A stretch of 64,000 nucleotides of DNA from Vibrio bathopelagicus (GTDB lineage Bacteria; Pseudomonadota; Gammaproteobacteria; Enterobacterales; Vibrionaceae): the NCBI RefSeq assembly GCF_014879975.1, contig NZ_CP062500.1, forward strand, positions 3,224,001 through 3,288,000. Direction: 5' to 3'. A model generated the notes under the pieces. It did not search any database, had not been told where the DNA came from, and was given only the letters and a program-made list of their open reading frames with translations. Made by a program: the position numbers and the translations under genes. Below, piece after piece: positions 38,509 through 46,858 of this stretch. Within the stretch, counting starts at the first letter, position 1, and the number at the start of each line of letters is the position of its first letter.

Positions 38509-39096
38509 ATGAGCACCGTCGAGAGCATTCAAGCATGGTTACATTCAGGAGAGGAGTCGCTGCTATGGCTGATGCTTGGCATCATCGCGCTTTCTTACCT
38601 GCTTGAAGATCTGGCGATTGTTACGGCGGCAGGTTTGGCAACTCAAGGCTTAATACTTCCTCAATATGCGTTGCTTGCCATTTTCATCGGCATTGCCACA
38701 GGTGATCTCGGTCTCTATTACCTAGGTAAATCAGGACGTTATTTCCGAGGCGTTCGTTACAAAGCCCTCACCAACCGATACTTTCGTGCACTTCGCACTA
38801 AATTACGTCAAAACGCTTTCAGCAGTCTTTTTGTCATCCGCTTTATTCCTGGGCTTCGTACCGTCGGCTTTACCTTAAGTGGTTTTTTCGCAATCCCACT
38901 GCCTACTTTCTTGTTTGCTGTCATTAGCGCCACCGCGATCTGGACTGGCATTGTCTTCTCTGCCATCTACTATTTAGGGACATCAGCGTGGCTGCAAGCC
39001 TCTGAATATCAATGGATAGTTATCCCGTGTGCCATCGCTTTGCTGTTTATCGGTAATCGATTAATGAATAAAACCTACTCTAGAGGATTATCATGA
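38509..39096 (+). CDS. DedA family membrane protein
   Basis: Inner-membrane protein of the DedA/SNARE-associated (VTT) superfamily; members flip undecaprenyl phosphate or phospholipids. The start is the ATG at 38509 (195 aa); the TTG just before it in frame is disregarded. It shows the VTT core, with LLEDLAIVTAAGLAT replacing the usual ExxxPxP entry region, then GDLGLYYLGKSGRYF, the re-entrant motif FVIRFIPGLRTVGFTLSGFF, and C-terminal helices. It overlaps the ATP-grasp gene by four bases. Within this operon a lipid-handling role fits. Confidence 0.88.
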   Translation: MSTVESIQAWLHSGEESLLWLMLGIIALSYLLEDLAIVTAAGLATQGLILPQYALLAIFIGIATGDLGLYYLGKSGRYFRGVRYKALTNRYFRALRTKLRQNAFSSLFVIRFIPGLRTVGFTLSGFFAIPLPTFLFAVISATAIWTGIVFSAIYYLGTSAWLQASEYQWIVIPCAIALLFIGNRLMNKTYSRGLS

Positions 39097-40226
39097 GTTC
39101 ACCGCAAGATATTCGCATCATTCCCGCACATCAAATCAATGCAGGCATGCCCTTGCTTGAAAAAGATACCGTGCGCAGTGTCTCTCCTTATGAGTTTCTT
39201 CCCACTTGGTTTTTCTACACGCCAGTGGTAATTCAAAGCCTGATGCAAGGGTTACGGCACTTTGACTGGGCGCTACCGCTCATCGCCAACCCAAGTATTA
39301 AGTTAAGCGGCATGGTAGGCGAATCGAAACACGAGATACTGAGCCTTGCCGGATCATCGAGCCAGCGTTGGATCTCTCCGTTTATCACCCTAACCAAAAC
39401 GGATCTTAGCAGTAAGAAACAAGCTGAAGATGCGCGCAGTGCACTCATACAATCGGATCTCGATTTTCCCATTGTGGCTAAACCGGATCTTGGCTGTCGA
39501 GGCGTTGGCGTTAAGCTGATCAACACACAAGATCAACTTGAGCAGTATGTTGAATCTTTCCCAAATAATGCTCGCTTTCTACTACAAGAAAAAGCGCCTT
39601 ATCAAGCCGAAGCGGGTGTTTTCTATGTTCGTTACCCAAACAAAAAGCAAGGCGAGATCATCTCGATCACACTCAAATACGCACCAATGGTGATGGGTGA
39701 TGGCATCTCGACACTCAAACAGTTAATTGAAAATAGCCCGCGCGCTGGGCAACTTAGTCACCTCTATCTGCCAAGGCATCAAGATAAATTGGATCAAGTG
39801 CTCGCAGAGGGCGAAGAGTTCCAACTCGCGTTCGCAGGTAGCCATAGCCGTGGTTGTATCTTCCGAGACGGCAATCAATACATCACTCAGGCTTTAACCC
39901 AACGCTTAGACGAGATATTCGACGACTTCGATGGTTTCCACTTTGGTCGACTCGACGTCAAATTCAAAGACATGCACAGCCTAATGAACGGCGAGGATTT
40001 CACTATCCTTGAGGTCAATGGAGCAAGCAGTGAGGCTGGGCATATCTGGGATCGCAACACACCATTGCGAGAGATATTTTCTACGCTACTTCTGCAATAC
40101 CGCATTCTTTTTGATATTGGCGCTCAGCAAAAACAGCGAGGCCACCAGCCTCCTTCCTTTAAGAGCCTGTTTACCGCGTGGCAAGAAGAGCGACGTCTTG
40201 TTCAACAATATCCGACCACCGATTAA
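39093..40226 (+). CDS. ATP-grasp family ligase of unknown substrate
   Basis: Predicted carboxylate-amine/thiol ligase of 377 aa. The ATP-grasp fold is indicated by DFPIVAKPDLGCRGVGVKLI (nucleotide-binding Lys and Gly loop), RFLLQEKAPYQAEAGVFYV, the metal-binding Asp in FGRLDVKF, and ILEVNGASSEAGHIWD with Glu and Asn ligands. The N-terminal 120 residues (EFLPTWFFYTPVVIQSL) are not a standard preATP-grasp domain. No signal peptide. It is translationally coupled to DedA. It may activate an acid and join it to an amine on the same pathway as the OlsF-like acyltransferase; that is inference. Confidence 0.8.
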   Translation: MSSPQDIRIIPAHQINAGMPLLEKDTVRSVSPYEFLPTWFFYTPVVIQSLMQGLRHFDWALPLIANPSIKLSGMVGESKHEILSLAGSSSQRWISPFITLTKTDLSSKKQAEDARSALIQSDLDFPIVAKPDLGCRGVGVKLINTQDQLEQYVESFPNNARFLLQEKAPYQAEAGVFYVRYPNKKQGEIISITLKYAPMVMGDGISTLKQLIENSPRAGQLSHLYLPRHQDKLDQVLAEGEEFQLAFAGSHSRGCIFRDGNQYITQALTQRLDEIFDDFDGFHFGRLDVKFKDMHSLMNGEDFTILEVNGASSEAGHIWDRNTPLREIFSTLLLQYRILFDIGAQQKQRGHQPPSFKSLFTAWQEERRLVQQYPTTD

Positions 40227-40245
40227 CTTTGTACGAGGATCATGA

Positions 40246-40788
40246 ATGAACCCCATAGCCCAACCGAGCGCCCTCACTTCTTTCTCTCCTAGTATCAAGG
40301 GAGCGGTAGAAATATTGAATCAGGGTTTAGAGTTTTTGTTAGCGATATCTGACAGCGACTATCTGACACGAGCAAAGCCGCACGTCACAAGCTCTATTGG
40401 TGAGCACACTCGTCACACGCTCGATCTTTTTCACGCTTTAATTTTAAAAGAGAATGCGACCGTTGATTATAACACTCGTCGTCGTGGTCACCCCGTCGAA
40501 TTCGACAGGTCGATTGCGTTGAAAGAGATCCATTACGTGATCAACTGGCTTGAACGATTAGACCGCAGAGATCTCGAAGCGCCTATCATGATCCAAACCG
40601 AAGTTTCAATGGATACACAAGTATTCGCAAGCCTGCCTTCTACGCTAGAAAGAGAAGTCACCTTTGCCGCGCTGCATGCCAATCATCATTACGCGATGAT
40701 CAAAGTGATCACCACCTTTCTTGATGTCGAAACATGCAACACCTTTGGTTACGCCCCAACCACCAGCAGCTATTTGAGGGAGCAATAA
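40246..40788 (+). CDS. DinB-like four-helix protein
   Basis: The 180-aa product looks like a DinB/YfiT superfamily member: the putative metal ligands occur as SSIGEHTRHTLDLFHALI (His in the first motif) and HANHHYAMIKVI (paired His near the C-terminus). Such proteins are often thiol-dependent transferases or metal-dependent hydrolases, but no activity can be assigned. It lies 19 bases after the ATP-grasp gene and two bases before the NRDE gene. A second ATG four bases upstream is out of frame. Confidence 0.75.
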   Translation: MNPIAQPSALTSFSPSIKGAVEILNQGLEFLLAISDSDYLTRAKPHVTSSIGEHTRHTLDLFHALILKENATVDYNTRRRGHPVEFDRSIALKEIHYVINWLERLDRRDLEAPIMIQTEVSMDTQVFASLPSTLEREVTFAALHANHHYAMIKVITTFLDVETCNTFGYAPTTSSYLREQ

Positions 40789-40790
40789 TC

Positions 40791-41540
40791 ATGTGTTCAG
40801 TATCTTGGCTGCTTGAAGAGAATGGCTATCAAGTCTTTTTTAATCGTGATGAACAAAAGACACGAGCGCTGGCGATGCCGCCTAAACAATATCGAGTCAA
40901 CGGTGTCGATATCATCATGCCACTCGATCCAACCGGTGGTGGTAGCTGGATCAGTATCAATGAGTTCGGGCTTTCGCTATGCCTACTCAATAACTATCAA
41001 GGCATCGTGCCTGATGGCCTTTTAGTCAGCCGTGGTTTGTTACTCAAGAACCTATCATCGAGTCGTAATATCAGTCAGCTCTCTGAAGCATTTCATAAGC
41101 TCGACCTGCACTCTTTTGCCCCGTTTACCTTGCTGGCTTTCGCGCCGAACTTAACTCAACACCATGGTTTAGTTATCGCCTACATGTGGGATGGCATTAA
41201 GCAAAAAATAGTCGACACTGATTCTCCGCTCTTCTCATCCGGTGTTGATTTAGAGCGAGTGCAAGCCTATCGACAAGCGAAATACGACCAGCTTATGGCG
41301 GCAGGTAAGAATCAACAGAACTTACTTAAGTTTCACTCTCACCATCACAGCGAACAGCCTCATTTAGCGACCTGTATGCATCGTGAAGACGCGCACACAG
41401 TGAGCTTCACACATTTACGCAATCTACACGGCCAAGCCTCTATGTTTTACGCACCCGGCTCGCCTTGTGAACCCATTAAACCATGCCAGATAAATCAACA
41501 GCGTTTTACCTTCGATTTATCACCAGCAATCAATCTATAG
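40791..41540 (+). CDS. NRDE family protein (TANGO2-like)
   Basis: The ATG at 40791 starts M-C-S-V-S-W-L-L, putting the conserved Cys at position 2, as in the family; a longer frame from 40734 overlaps the DinB-like gene and is rejected. The name motif FFNRDEQKTRA follows at about residue 17. The 249-aa protein belongs to the NRDE/TANGO2 group (Ntn-hydrolase-like fold), whose eukaryotic members affect heme and lipid handling. Its catalytic status in bacteria is unknown. It is the fourth gene of the operon. Confidence 0.8.
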   Translation: MCSVSWLLEENGYQVFFNRDEQKTRALAMPPKQYRVNGVDIIMPLDPTGGGSWISINEFGLSLCLLNNYQGIVPDGLLVSRGLLLKNLSSSRNISQLSEAFHKLDLHSFAPFTLLAFAPNLTQHHGLVIAYMWDGIKQKIVDTDSPLFSSGVDLERVQAYRQAKYDQLMAAGKNQQNLLKFHSHHHSEQPHLATCMHREDAHTVSFTHLRNLHGQASMFYAPGSPCEPIKPCQINQQRFTFDLSPAINL

Positions 41541-41552
41541 ATGGAGTCCATC

Positions 41553-41990
41553 ATGAGAAAACTATTAACCATGGTCATGCTACTTGTTAGCCCTTACGTG
41601 TTTGCCGCCGATGAAATCTACACCGGATTCTTTAGCAGCAAGGCACTCGATGGCTACGATACTGTGGCTTATTTCACGTCACGTAAGCCCATTGAAGGCA
41701 GTAAAAAATTCAGCACAGAGTACAAAGGCGCGGACTGGTATTTCTCTTCTGAAAAGAACCTGACTTTATTTGTTAATAATCCTGAAAAATATGCACCTCA
41801 ATATGGTGGCTATTGCGCGTGGGCTGTTTCAGCAAAAAGTGACTTTGCACCCGGTGATCCTAATCAATGGACAATTGTTGATAACAAGCTTTACCTCAAC
41901 TACGACCAAGAGATCAAACAGCGTTGGGAACAAGACCGAGCACAACATATTCAAAAAGCCGACACCGTTTGGCCGCAACTGATCAAATAA
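41553..41990 (+). CDS. YHS domain-containing exported protein
   Basis: I choose the ATG at 41553, with GGAG six bases before it, over one at 41541. The 145-aa product has a signal peptide (cleavage after VFA, about residue 18) followed by a YHS-like domain: ALDGYDTVAYFTSRKPIEGS, WYFSSEKNLTLFVNNPEKYAP and QYGGYCAWAVSA, where the lone Cys replaces the metal-binding pattern of true YHS proteins. It is probably periplasmic. Its partner in the operon may be the DoxX-like membrane protein encoded 10 bases downstream. Confidence 0.82.
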   Translation: MRKLLTMVMLLVSPYVFAADEIYTGFFSSKALDGYDTVAYFTSRKPIEGSKKFSTEYKGADWYFSSEKNLTLFVNNPEKYAPQYGGYCAWAVSAKSDFAPGDPNQWTIVDNKLYLNYDQEIKQRWEQDRAQHIQKADTVWPQLIK

Positions 41991-42000
41991 GGGAATAACC

Positions 42001-42444
42001 ATGACATTCACTCCAGCTAAACATATCCCTGCGGCATTTATCGCTTTCGTATTTATTCAGTCGCTGTTTTTTAAGTTCACAGGCTCATACGAGACAGAAC
42101 ATATCTTTGGCACCTTGGCGACATGGTCTGGCTTAAGTTGGTTCGGTTCATTTGGCGGCTATTTGATTGGGTTCGCTGAATTGATTGCTGCCATTTTATT
42201 ATTTACTCGTTGGCATGGCCTAGGTGCCATCATGAGTGTTGGGATTATGAGTGGCGCAATTTTCTTCCACCTGTTTACGCCGCTCGGTATTCAAATGCCT
42301 GAGTTTAATGCAGCAGGTAAAATTGTCGGCTATGACGGCGGATTACTGTTTGGTATGGCATGTCTCGTGTGGCTGTGCGGTGCATTTTTAAGTGTGAAAG
42401 ATTTCAAGAATCAAGACGGTTTCCTAAACAACTTTAGTCAATAA
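42001..42444 (+). CDS. DoxX-like membrane protein
   Basis: A 147-aa integral membrane protein with four predicted helices (about residues 9-25, 50-70, 73-97 and 113-135), the layout of DoxX/DoxD-like proteins. The strings FIQSLFFKFTGS and GFAELIAAILLF are typical of the family's first and second helices. AGGGAATAACC precedes the ATG. It lies between the YHS gene and the OlsF-like gene. DoxX proteins take part in redox or membrane processes, and no substrate is suggested by the sequence. Confidence 0.75.
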   Translation: MTFTPAKHIPAAFIAFVFIQSLFFKFTGSYETEHIFGTLATWSGLSWFGSFGGYLIGFAELIAAILLFTRWHGLGAIMSVGIMSGAIFFHLFTPLGIQMPEFNAAGKIVGYDGGLLFGMACLVWLCGAFLSVKDFKNQDGFLNNFSQ

Positions 42445-42456
42445 GGTAGCTTCATT

Positions 42457-44217
42457 ATGATTGATAGTCCTTTTCGTTTACCACGTTACACGCCTTTTGG
42501 TTTAGGTGAGTCTGTTGTCGAGTGGGCAACTGGGCTATCTAAGCTAGACAAACTCTATCAAGATAGACCGGATGAGTTATCTAGCTTTGAATTCATGCAT
42601 CACACCCTGTCGGCATTGAATATCGACTATTCCGTTTCAGCAGGCGCTACTGATAATATCCCAGAAGAAGGACCTGTAGTCATTGTGGCTAACCACCCGC
42701 TTGGCGCAATTGAAGGTGTGATCCTTGCTGATCTCGTAGGATCGGTAAGGAAGGATGTAAAGGTGTTGGCGAATGAGTTGCTCAAGCGACTACCTGAACT
42801 GGATGATCTTTTCATCGGAGTCGATGTCTTTAATAGTAAAGAATCGAAACGAACCAACGCTAAAGCCATTAGAGATGCGAATCGTCATTTGGCAGACGGT
42901 GGATTGCTGATTGTATTCCCTGCTGGCGAAGTCTCGAGTTACCGTAAAGGGGCAAAAACACTGACAGACATCGCATGGAGCAAATCGGTTGCCAAGTTCG
43001 TTAAACGACACCAAGCCACTACGGTTCCTATCTTTATCAATGGTAAAAACAGTGAGCTCTTCTATCAAGCTGGCCGTATCCATCCGTTGTTAAGAACCGC
43101 TCTACTCGGCCGTGAACTTCTTAATAAACAAGCGACCACCATCTCTATCTCTATCTCTATTGGCTCATCGATTCCGTATTCGGAGATAAAATCGTTCGAA
43201 CAAGAGATGGATATCGTCAACTATCTGCGACTCAATACCTATCTGATGAGTCAACAAGATAGTCCTAGCACAGCAGTCCATGCGCCCTCTTTTGACACTC
43301 AAGTGATAGCGCCAATCTCACCAGAAGTATTGTCAATCGAGATTAATTCGCTCCCGGAAGAGATGAAACTGCTCGAGCAAGGTGACTTCGAAGTCTACTG
43401 CACACCGAGCCAGTCGATCCCCAATTTAATGCGTGAGATTGGTCGAGTCAGAGAGGAGAGCTTCCGTGAAGTCGGTGAAGGGAGCGGGCTTGCCTGTGAT
43501 TTAGATGAGTATGATCTTTATTACCATCAACTGTTTGTCTGGAACAAAACTAAGGCTGAATTAGTCGGTGCATATCGACTCGGTATGGTCGACAAGTTAA
43601 TCGCAGAGCATGGGCTTGACCAGCTCTACTCTCGAAGTCTGTTTAACTACAATCAAGAGTTCATTGATACCTTAGACAACAGTATTGAGCTTGGGCGTTC
43701 TGTAGTGAGCAAGCCTTATCAAAAGAGCCTTAACTCGCTGTTACTATTATGGAAAGGCATCGCGGCCTTCGTGTATCGTCATCCTCAATACACCCATCTA
43801 TTCGGCCCAGTCAGTATCAGTAATGATTACAGCCACAATGCTCGTCTGTTGATCGCGACGACCTTATCGATTCACCATTACGATGAGGAAAAAGCGAATT
43901 TGGTTTCGCCTTCGTCACCACTCAATACCAGTAATCATGTGTTCTGGCAAAATCACCTGTTATCGTCATTAGCTAGTGTTCCCTTGCTCTCTAAAGTGTT
44001 AGCACGTATGGAGCAAGGAAAAGGCCTACCTGTACTACTGCGCCAGTATCTAGGGATGAACGGCAAATTGGTGTGCTTCAACGTCGACCCATCATTTAAT
44101 GATGCTTTAGATGGTTTGATTGTCGTTAACCTTAAAAAAGTACCCTTGAAAACCCTAGGTAAGTACATGGGCAGAGAACTCGCTCAAGACTATCTAGAGC
44201 AACACGCTCGACGCTGA
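42457..44217 (+). CDS. olsF: OlsF-like bifunctional acyltransferase (ornithine lipid synthesis)
   Basis: The 586-aa protein joins two enzymes. The N-terminal half is a PlsC/LPLAT domain with NHPLGAIEGVILADLV (catalytic H) and VFPAGEVSSYRKG. The C-terminal half is an OlsB-like GNAT acyltransferase: FEVYCTPSQSIPNLMREIGR, FREVGEGSGLACDLDEYD, LVGAYRLG, then FGPVSISNDY. This order matches OlsF, which makes ornithine lipids by N- then O-acylation; in V. cholerae the OlsF homologue (VC0489) is reported to depend on PhoBR. Product here is inferred. An in-frame (ATCTCT)3 hexamer repeat sits at 43141-43158. It is the last operon gene. Confidence 0.85.
   Translation: MIDSPFRLPRYTPFGLGESVVEWATGLSKLDKLYQDRPDELSSFEFMHHTLSALNIDYSVSAGATDNIPEEGPVVIVANHPLGAIEGVILADLVGSVRKDVKVLANELLKRLPELDDLFIGVDVFNSKESKRTNAKAIRDANRHLADGGLLIVFPAGEVSSYRKGAKTLTDIAWSKSVAKFVKRHQATTVPIFINGKNSELFYQAGRIHPLLRTALLGRELLNKQATTISISISIGSSIPYSEIKSFEQEMDIVNYLRLNTYLMSQQDSPSTAVHAPSFDTQVIAPISPEVLSIEINSLPEEMKLLEQGDFEVYCTPSQSIPNLMREIGRVREESFREVGEGSGLACDLDEYDLYYHQLFVWNKTKAELVGAYRLGMVDKLIAEHGLDQLYSRSLFNYNQEFIDTLDNSIELGRSVVSKPYQKSLNSLLLLWKGIAAFVYRHPQYTHLFGPVSISNDYSHNARLLIATTLSIHHYDEEKANLVSPSSPLNTSNHVFWQNHLLSSLASVPLLSKVLARMEQGKGLPVLLRQYLGMNGKLVCFNVDPSFNDALDGLIVVNLKKVPLKTLGKYMGRELAQDYLEQHARR
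43141..43158 (+). repeat. In-frame hexanucleotide repeat in the OlsF-like gene
   Basis: ATCTCT is repeated three times and is followed by ATT, encoding I-S-I-S-I-S-I just before the GNAT half. Six-base units keep the frame if the number changes. Confidence 0.6.
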
Positions 44218-44241
44218 TTTAGCTCACTCTGTACCTATACT

Positions 44242-44273
44242 CAAATAAGTGCGATGATTTCGGCACTTATTTG
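44242..44273 (+). terminator. Hairpin between the OlsF-like gene and the Crp/Fnr gene
   Basis: CAAATAAGTGC and GCACTTATTTG form a perfect 11-bp stem with a 10-base loop. The right arm ends in TTATTT but no longer T-run follows. It lies 15 bases before the next ATG, so it may attenuate read-through or cover the ribosome site of the regulator gene. Confidence 0.5.
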
Positions 44274-44288
44274 GGTTAGGTTATTTCC

Positions 44289-44855
44289 ATGCACACCTCT
44301 TTTATCGAACAACTACAAAGCTTCGACTTCTCTGAAAGTCAGATTGAATCTCTATTGGCTGTCGCGAAACCGCTTGAGCTACCAACCAGACACATCCTGA
44401 TCAATCAAGGTGAGATGGCGAGTTCAATCTACTTTGTACTTGAGGGCTTGTGCCACGCTTGTTATCTCACTAATGACGGTAAGCAATACAGCAAAGAGTT
44501 CTACTGGGAGCAAGACTGGATCATCGGTTTTGAGAGTCTGATAAAAAGCCAAGCTTCCCCTTACCTGTTAGAAACACTCACACCCATCACAATGTTAGAA
44601 CTGCCAATGAATGCGGTTATCGAGTGGCGGGCATCAAACAACCCTCTGTATTTAAAGTTGTTAGAAACTCAGCTCATGCATAAGGAAAACAAAGAACGCT
44701 TTATGCTGCTCTATACTCCAGAGCAACGCTATCAGCTTTTCTGCGAACATTATCCCGACCTTGAACAGCGCTTGAACGACAATCAAATTGCGGCCTACTT
44801 AGGAATAACCGCGATCAGCCTGAGCAGAATTAAAGGTCGAATTAACAATAGTTAA
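44289..44855 (+). CDS. Crp/Fnr-type cyclic-nucleotide-binding-domain regulator
   Basis: The 188-aa protein has an N-terminal cNMP-binding-like beta-roll (about residues 20-125; LINQGEMASSIYFVLEGLCH is characteristic) and a short C-terminal winged helix with NDNQIAAYLGITAISLSRIK, a compact recognition helix. No Cys cluster of the FNR type is seen, and the RxS phosphate-binding motif of true CRP is not evident, so the ligand is unknown. It follows the OlsF-like operon in the same direction and might regulate it. The Shine-Dalgarno site is poor. Confidence 0.82.
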   Translation: MHTSFIEQLQSFDFSESQIESLLAVAKPLELPTRHILINQGEMASSIYFVLEGLCHACYLTNDGKQYSKEFYWEQDWIIGFESLIKSQASPYLLETLTPITMLELPMNAVIEWRASNNPLYLKLLETQLMHKENKERFMLLYTPEQRYQLFCEHYPDLEQRLNDNQIAAYLGITAISLSRIKGRINNS

Positions 44856-44912
44856 TGCCAACAATCATCGCGCATAGTACATTCAGAGCATCGATAACCT
44901 CTGGATGTAAAC

Positions 44913-45365
44913 ATGATCACTTGGCACTCAATTCCCTTCTCTGAACTTTCAACACAACAGCTTTACCAACTACTTAAATTACGAGTAGATGTATTCGTCG
45001 TTGAGCAAAATTGCCCTTATCCAGAGCTCGACGGTAAAGATATAATCGCAGGTGTTGAACACTTGCTTGGCTATGCTGACGCAGAGCTGGTGGCGTGTGC
45101 ACGCTTGTTACCACCAGGCACTTCTTACGACAACACTAGTATCGGCCGAGTGGCGACTAAACAATCGGCAAGAGGTGATGGTTTAGGGCATCAATTGATA
45201 AAAGAAGCGTTAACACGCTGTGAGGCTCTTTGGCCGAGCACGACTATCGATATCGGCGCGCAACAACACCTAGAGAACTTCTATACGAGCCACGGCTTCA
45301 AGACGATCTCTGAGATGTACTTGGAAGACGATATTCCCCACGTCGATATGAGATTAGAGAAGTAA
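44913..45365 (+). CDS. elaA: GNAT acetyltransferase ElaA
   Basis: The 150-aa product matches E. coli ElaA: WHSIPFSELSTQQLYQLLKL, FVVEQNCPYPELDG, the acetyl-CoA loop SARGDGLGHQLIKEAL and the ending EDDIPHVDM. Substrate of ElaA is not known. It follows the Crp/Fnr gene by 57 bases and overlaps the next gene by one base (TAATG). Confidence 0.9.
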   Translation: MITWHSIPFSELSTQQLYQLLKLRVDVFVVEQNCPYPELDGKDIIAGVEHLLGYADAELVACARLLPPGTSYDNTSIGRVATKQSARGDGLGHQLIKEALTRCEALWPSTTIDIGAQQHLENFYTSHGFKTISEMYLEDDIPHVDMRLEK

Positions 45366-46213
45366 TGTCGAATGTCACTGTCGGTATCCTATTACTAATT
45401 GCAGGTAACTTGTTTGCCTCACTTTCGGACGTAGCGGTAAAACTATTGAATGGCGAAGTGCCAGCCCTTCAGTATATTTTTTTCCGACAGTTGATATCTC
45501 TGCTCATCATCACCCCTTTGTGGCTACAGCAGAAAAAAGAACAACGACGCTTACAGCAAGCCAAAGTGACCATCATACGTGGACAGCTGATATTAATTGG
45601 CAGTGGATGTATGGTCGTCGCAATTACCCATCTATCTTTGGCCACCGCTAACGCTGTATTTTACGTCGCACCCTTGTTGATGTTGCCTCTCTCAATGTTT
45701 TTACTCAAAGAGCAACCCGCACTGGGTAAGGTGATAGCAACAACCATCGGCTTCGTTGGCGCACTGATTGTCTTAAGGCCATCACAATTTCATGGGGCAG
45801 CACTGTTTGCATTAGGCACAGCGTTGACGCTCGCTCTGTTCAATGTATTGGTGCGAAAGCTCCCTAGTGAGCAATCTGTAGTCACGACGCTGTGGTGGAC
45901 AACGTTATTCTCTATTCCAGCATCATTAGTACTGTGCTTCCTATACTGGCAACCGGTATCTGCGGAGCATTTGGGATACATAGTACTCAGCGCAACACTC
46001 ATATTGAGCTATAACGGCCTTGCTGTTTCCGCCTATCAGAAAGCGCATTCTAGTCAAATCGCCTTAGCTGAATATTCAGGCTTAGTGTTTGTCGCGCTAA
46101 TAGGCGCAATATGGTTCGATGAGATACCAGATACGTTAACTTTTATCGGTATTATGCTGATCATCTTGCCACTCGCCCCTTTCAAGCGACCAAAAAAAAG
46201 AGCTAACACTTAG
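45365..46213 (+). CDS. EamA/DMT-superfamily transporter
   Basis: A 282-aa inner-membrane protein with ten predicted helices arranged as two EamA repeats; the first ends around LLKEQPALGKVIATTIGFVG and the second around IWFDEIPDTLTFIGIMLIIL, the usual motif at the end of each repeat. It probably exports a small metabolite; substrate unknown. It overlaps the elaA stop by one base and so is co-translated with elaA. The stop codon lies in the terminator hairpin. Confidence 0.88.
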   Translation: MSNVTVGILLLIAGNLFASLSDVAVKLLNGEVPALQYIFFRQLISLLIITPLWLQQKKEQRRLQQAKVTIIRGQLILIGSGCMVVAITHLSLATANAVFYVAPLLMLPLSMFLLKEQPALGKVIATTIGFVGALIVLRPSQFHGAALFALGTALTLALFNVLVRKLPSEQSVVTTLWWTTLFSIPASLVLCFLYWQPVSAEHLGYIVLSATLILSYNGLAVSAYQKAHSSQIALAEYSGLVFVALIGAIWFDEIPDTLTFIGIMLIILPLAPFKRPKKRANT

Positions 46214-46224
46214 CTCTTTTCTAT
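46196..46224 (+). terminator. Terminator overlapping the end of the EamA gene
   Basis: AAAGAGCTA and TAGCTCTTT (about 46197-46205 with 46211-46219) pair around ACACT; the T-rich right arm serves as the U-tract. The gene's TAG is part of the right arm. Confidence 0.8.
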
Positions 46225-46273
46225 CGTCTATCTATGTCTACTAAAGCGTATAGCTCAAGGTTCTTCGTTAGAC

Positions 46274-46858
46274 CTATTTGCTGCGGCCAAAGCCACCGTC
46301 AGACAAACGGAAAAACATCACCGAAGTGTCGCCTTTCTCTAGCTGAAGAATATCCAGCTGCCCAGTTTCGGCTAGCTTGAATCGAACCAGCTGACCTTTT
46401 CTGATCTGACTAAGCGGCTTGTCTGAACCTTCAATCCGTACTAACGCATTCAGATCAGACAAGGGCAAATCGTTGTTTCGAAAAACCTGTGCCAACGTAT
46501 CGCCCTGCTTAACCAGGTACTCCTGCCAGTTGTTGTTACTCGGTTCTGATGAACTGCTCTTGGTATTTTGCTGTTCGCTTAAGCCAACGGTATTTATCTC
46601 AAGCTCAACGCGCGATGTGGTTGGGGCAGCGTCTACTTTAGGTTCTGGTAGCGGCACAAAAAGTAAGATTAATACGATCGGTGAAATCACCATCAATAGT
46701 CTCTGGTGTAATTTCGGTAACGCCCCCCAAGTTTGTACTGTTGAGGTTTTCATTTTCTTTATATCGATCGAACTTAATTTCTCTTTGACCTGATTCAGTC
46801 GATCCTTGAACTCTGCTAAGTGGTCTACTTTCTGTTTTTTCTTTTGACGACGATTCAT
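46274..46858 (-). CDS. OapA-like protein with LysM-type domain (YtfB-like)
   Basis: The 194-aa protein has a basic cytoplasmic N-terminus (RRQKKKQK), one membrane segment (about residues 55-71, LMVISPIVLILLFVPL), a Ser/Asn-rich linker, and a C-terminal OapA/LysM-like domain (QEYLVKQGDTLAQVFRNNDL, then LSQIRKGQLVRFKL) that should bind peptidoglycan. It resembles opacity-associated protein A and E. coli YtfB, a division-site protein. It is divergent from fklB, the same pairing as ytfB-fklB in E. coli. The Arg/Lys N-terminus and the linker are low-complexity. Confidence 0.85.
   Translation of the reverse strand: MNRRQKKKQKVDHLAEFKDRLNQVKEKLSSIDIKKMKTSTVQTWGALPKLHQRLLMVISPIVLILLFVPLPEPKVDAAPTTSRVELEINTVGLSEQQNTKSSSSEPSNNNWQEYLVKQGDTLAQVFRNNDLPLSDLNALVRIEGSDKPLSQIRKGQLVRFKLAETGQLDILQLEKGDTSVMFFRLSDGGFGRSK

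Noticed and set aside
40734..40790. Upstream start for the NRDE gene
   Set aside because: It overlaps the DinB-like gene and would bury the conserved second-position Cys that defines the family.
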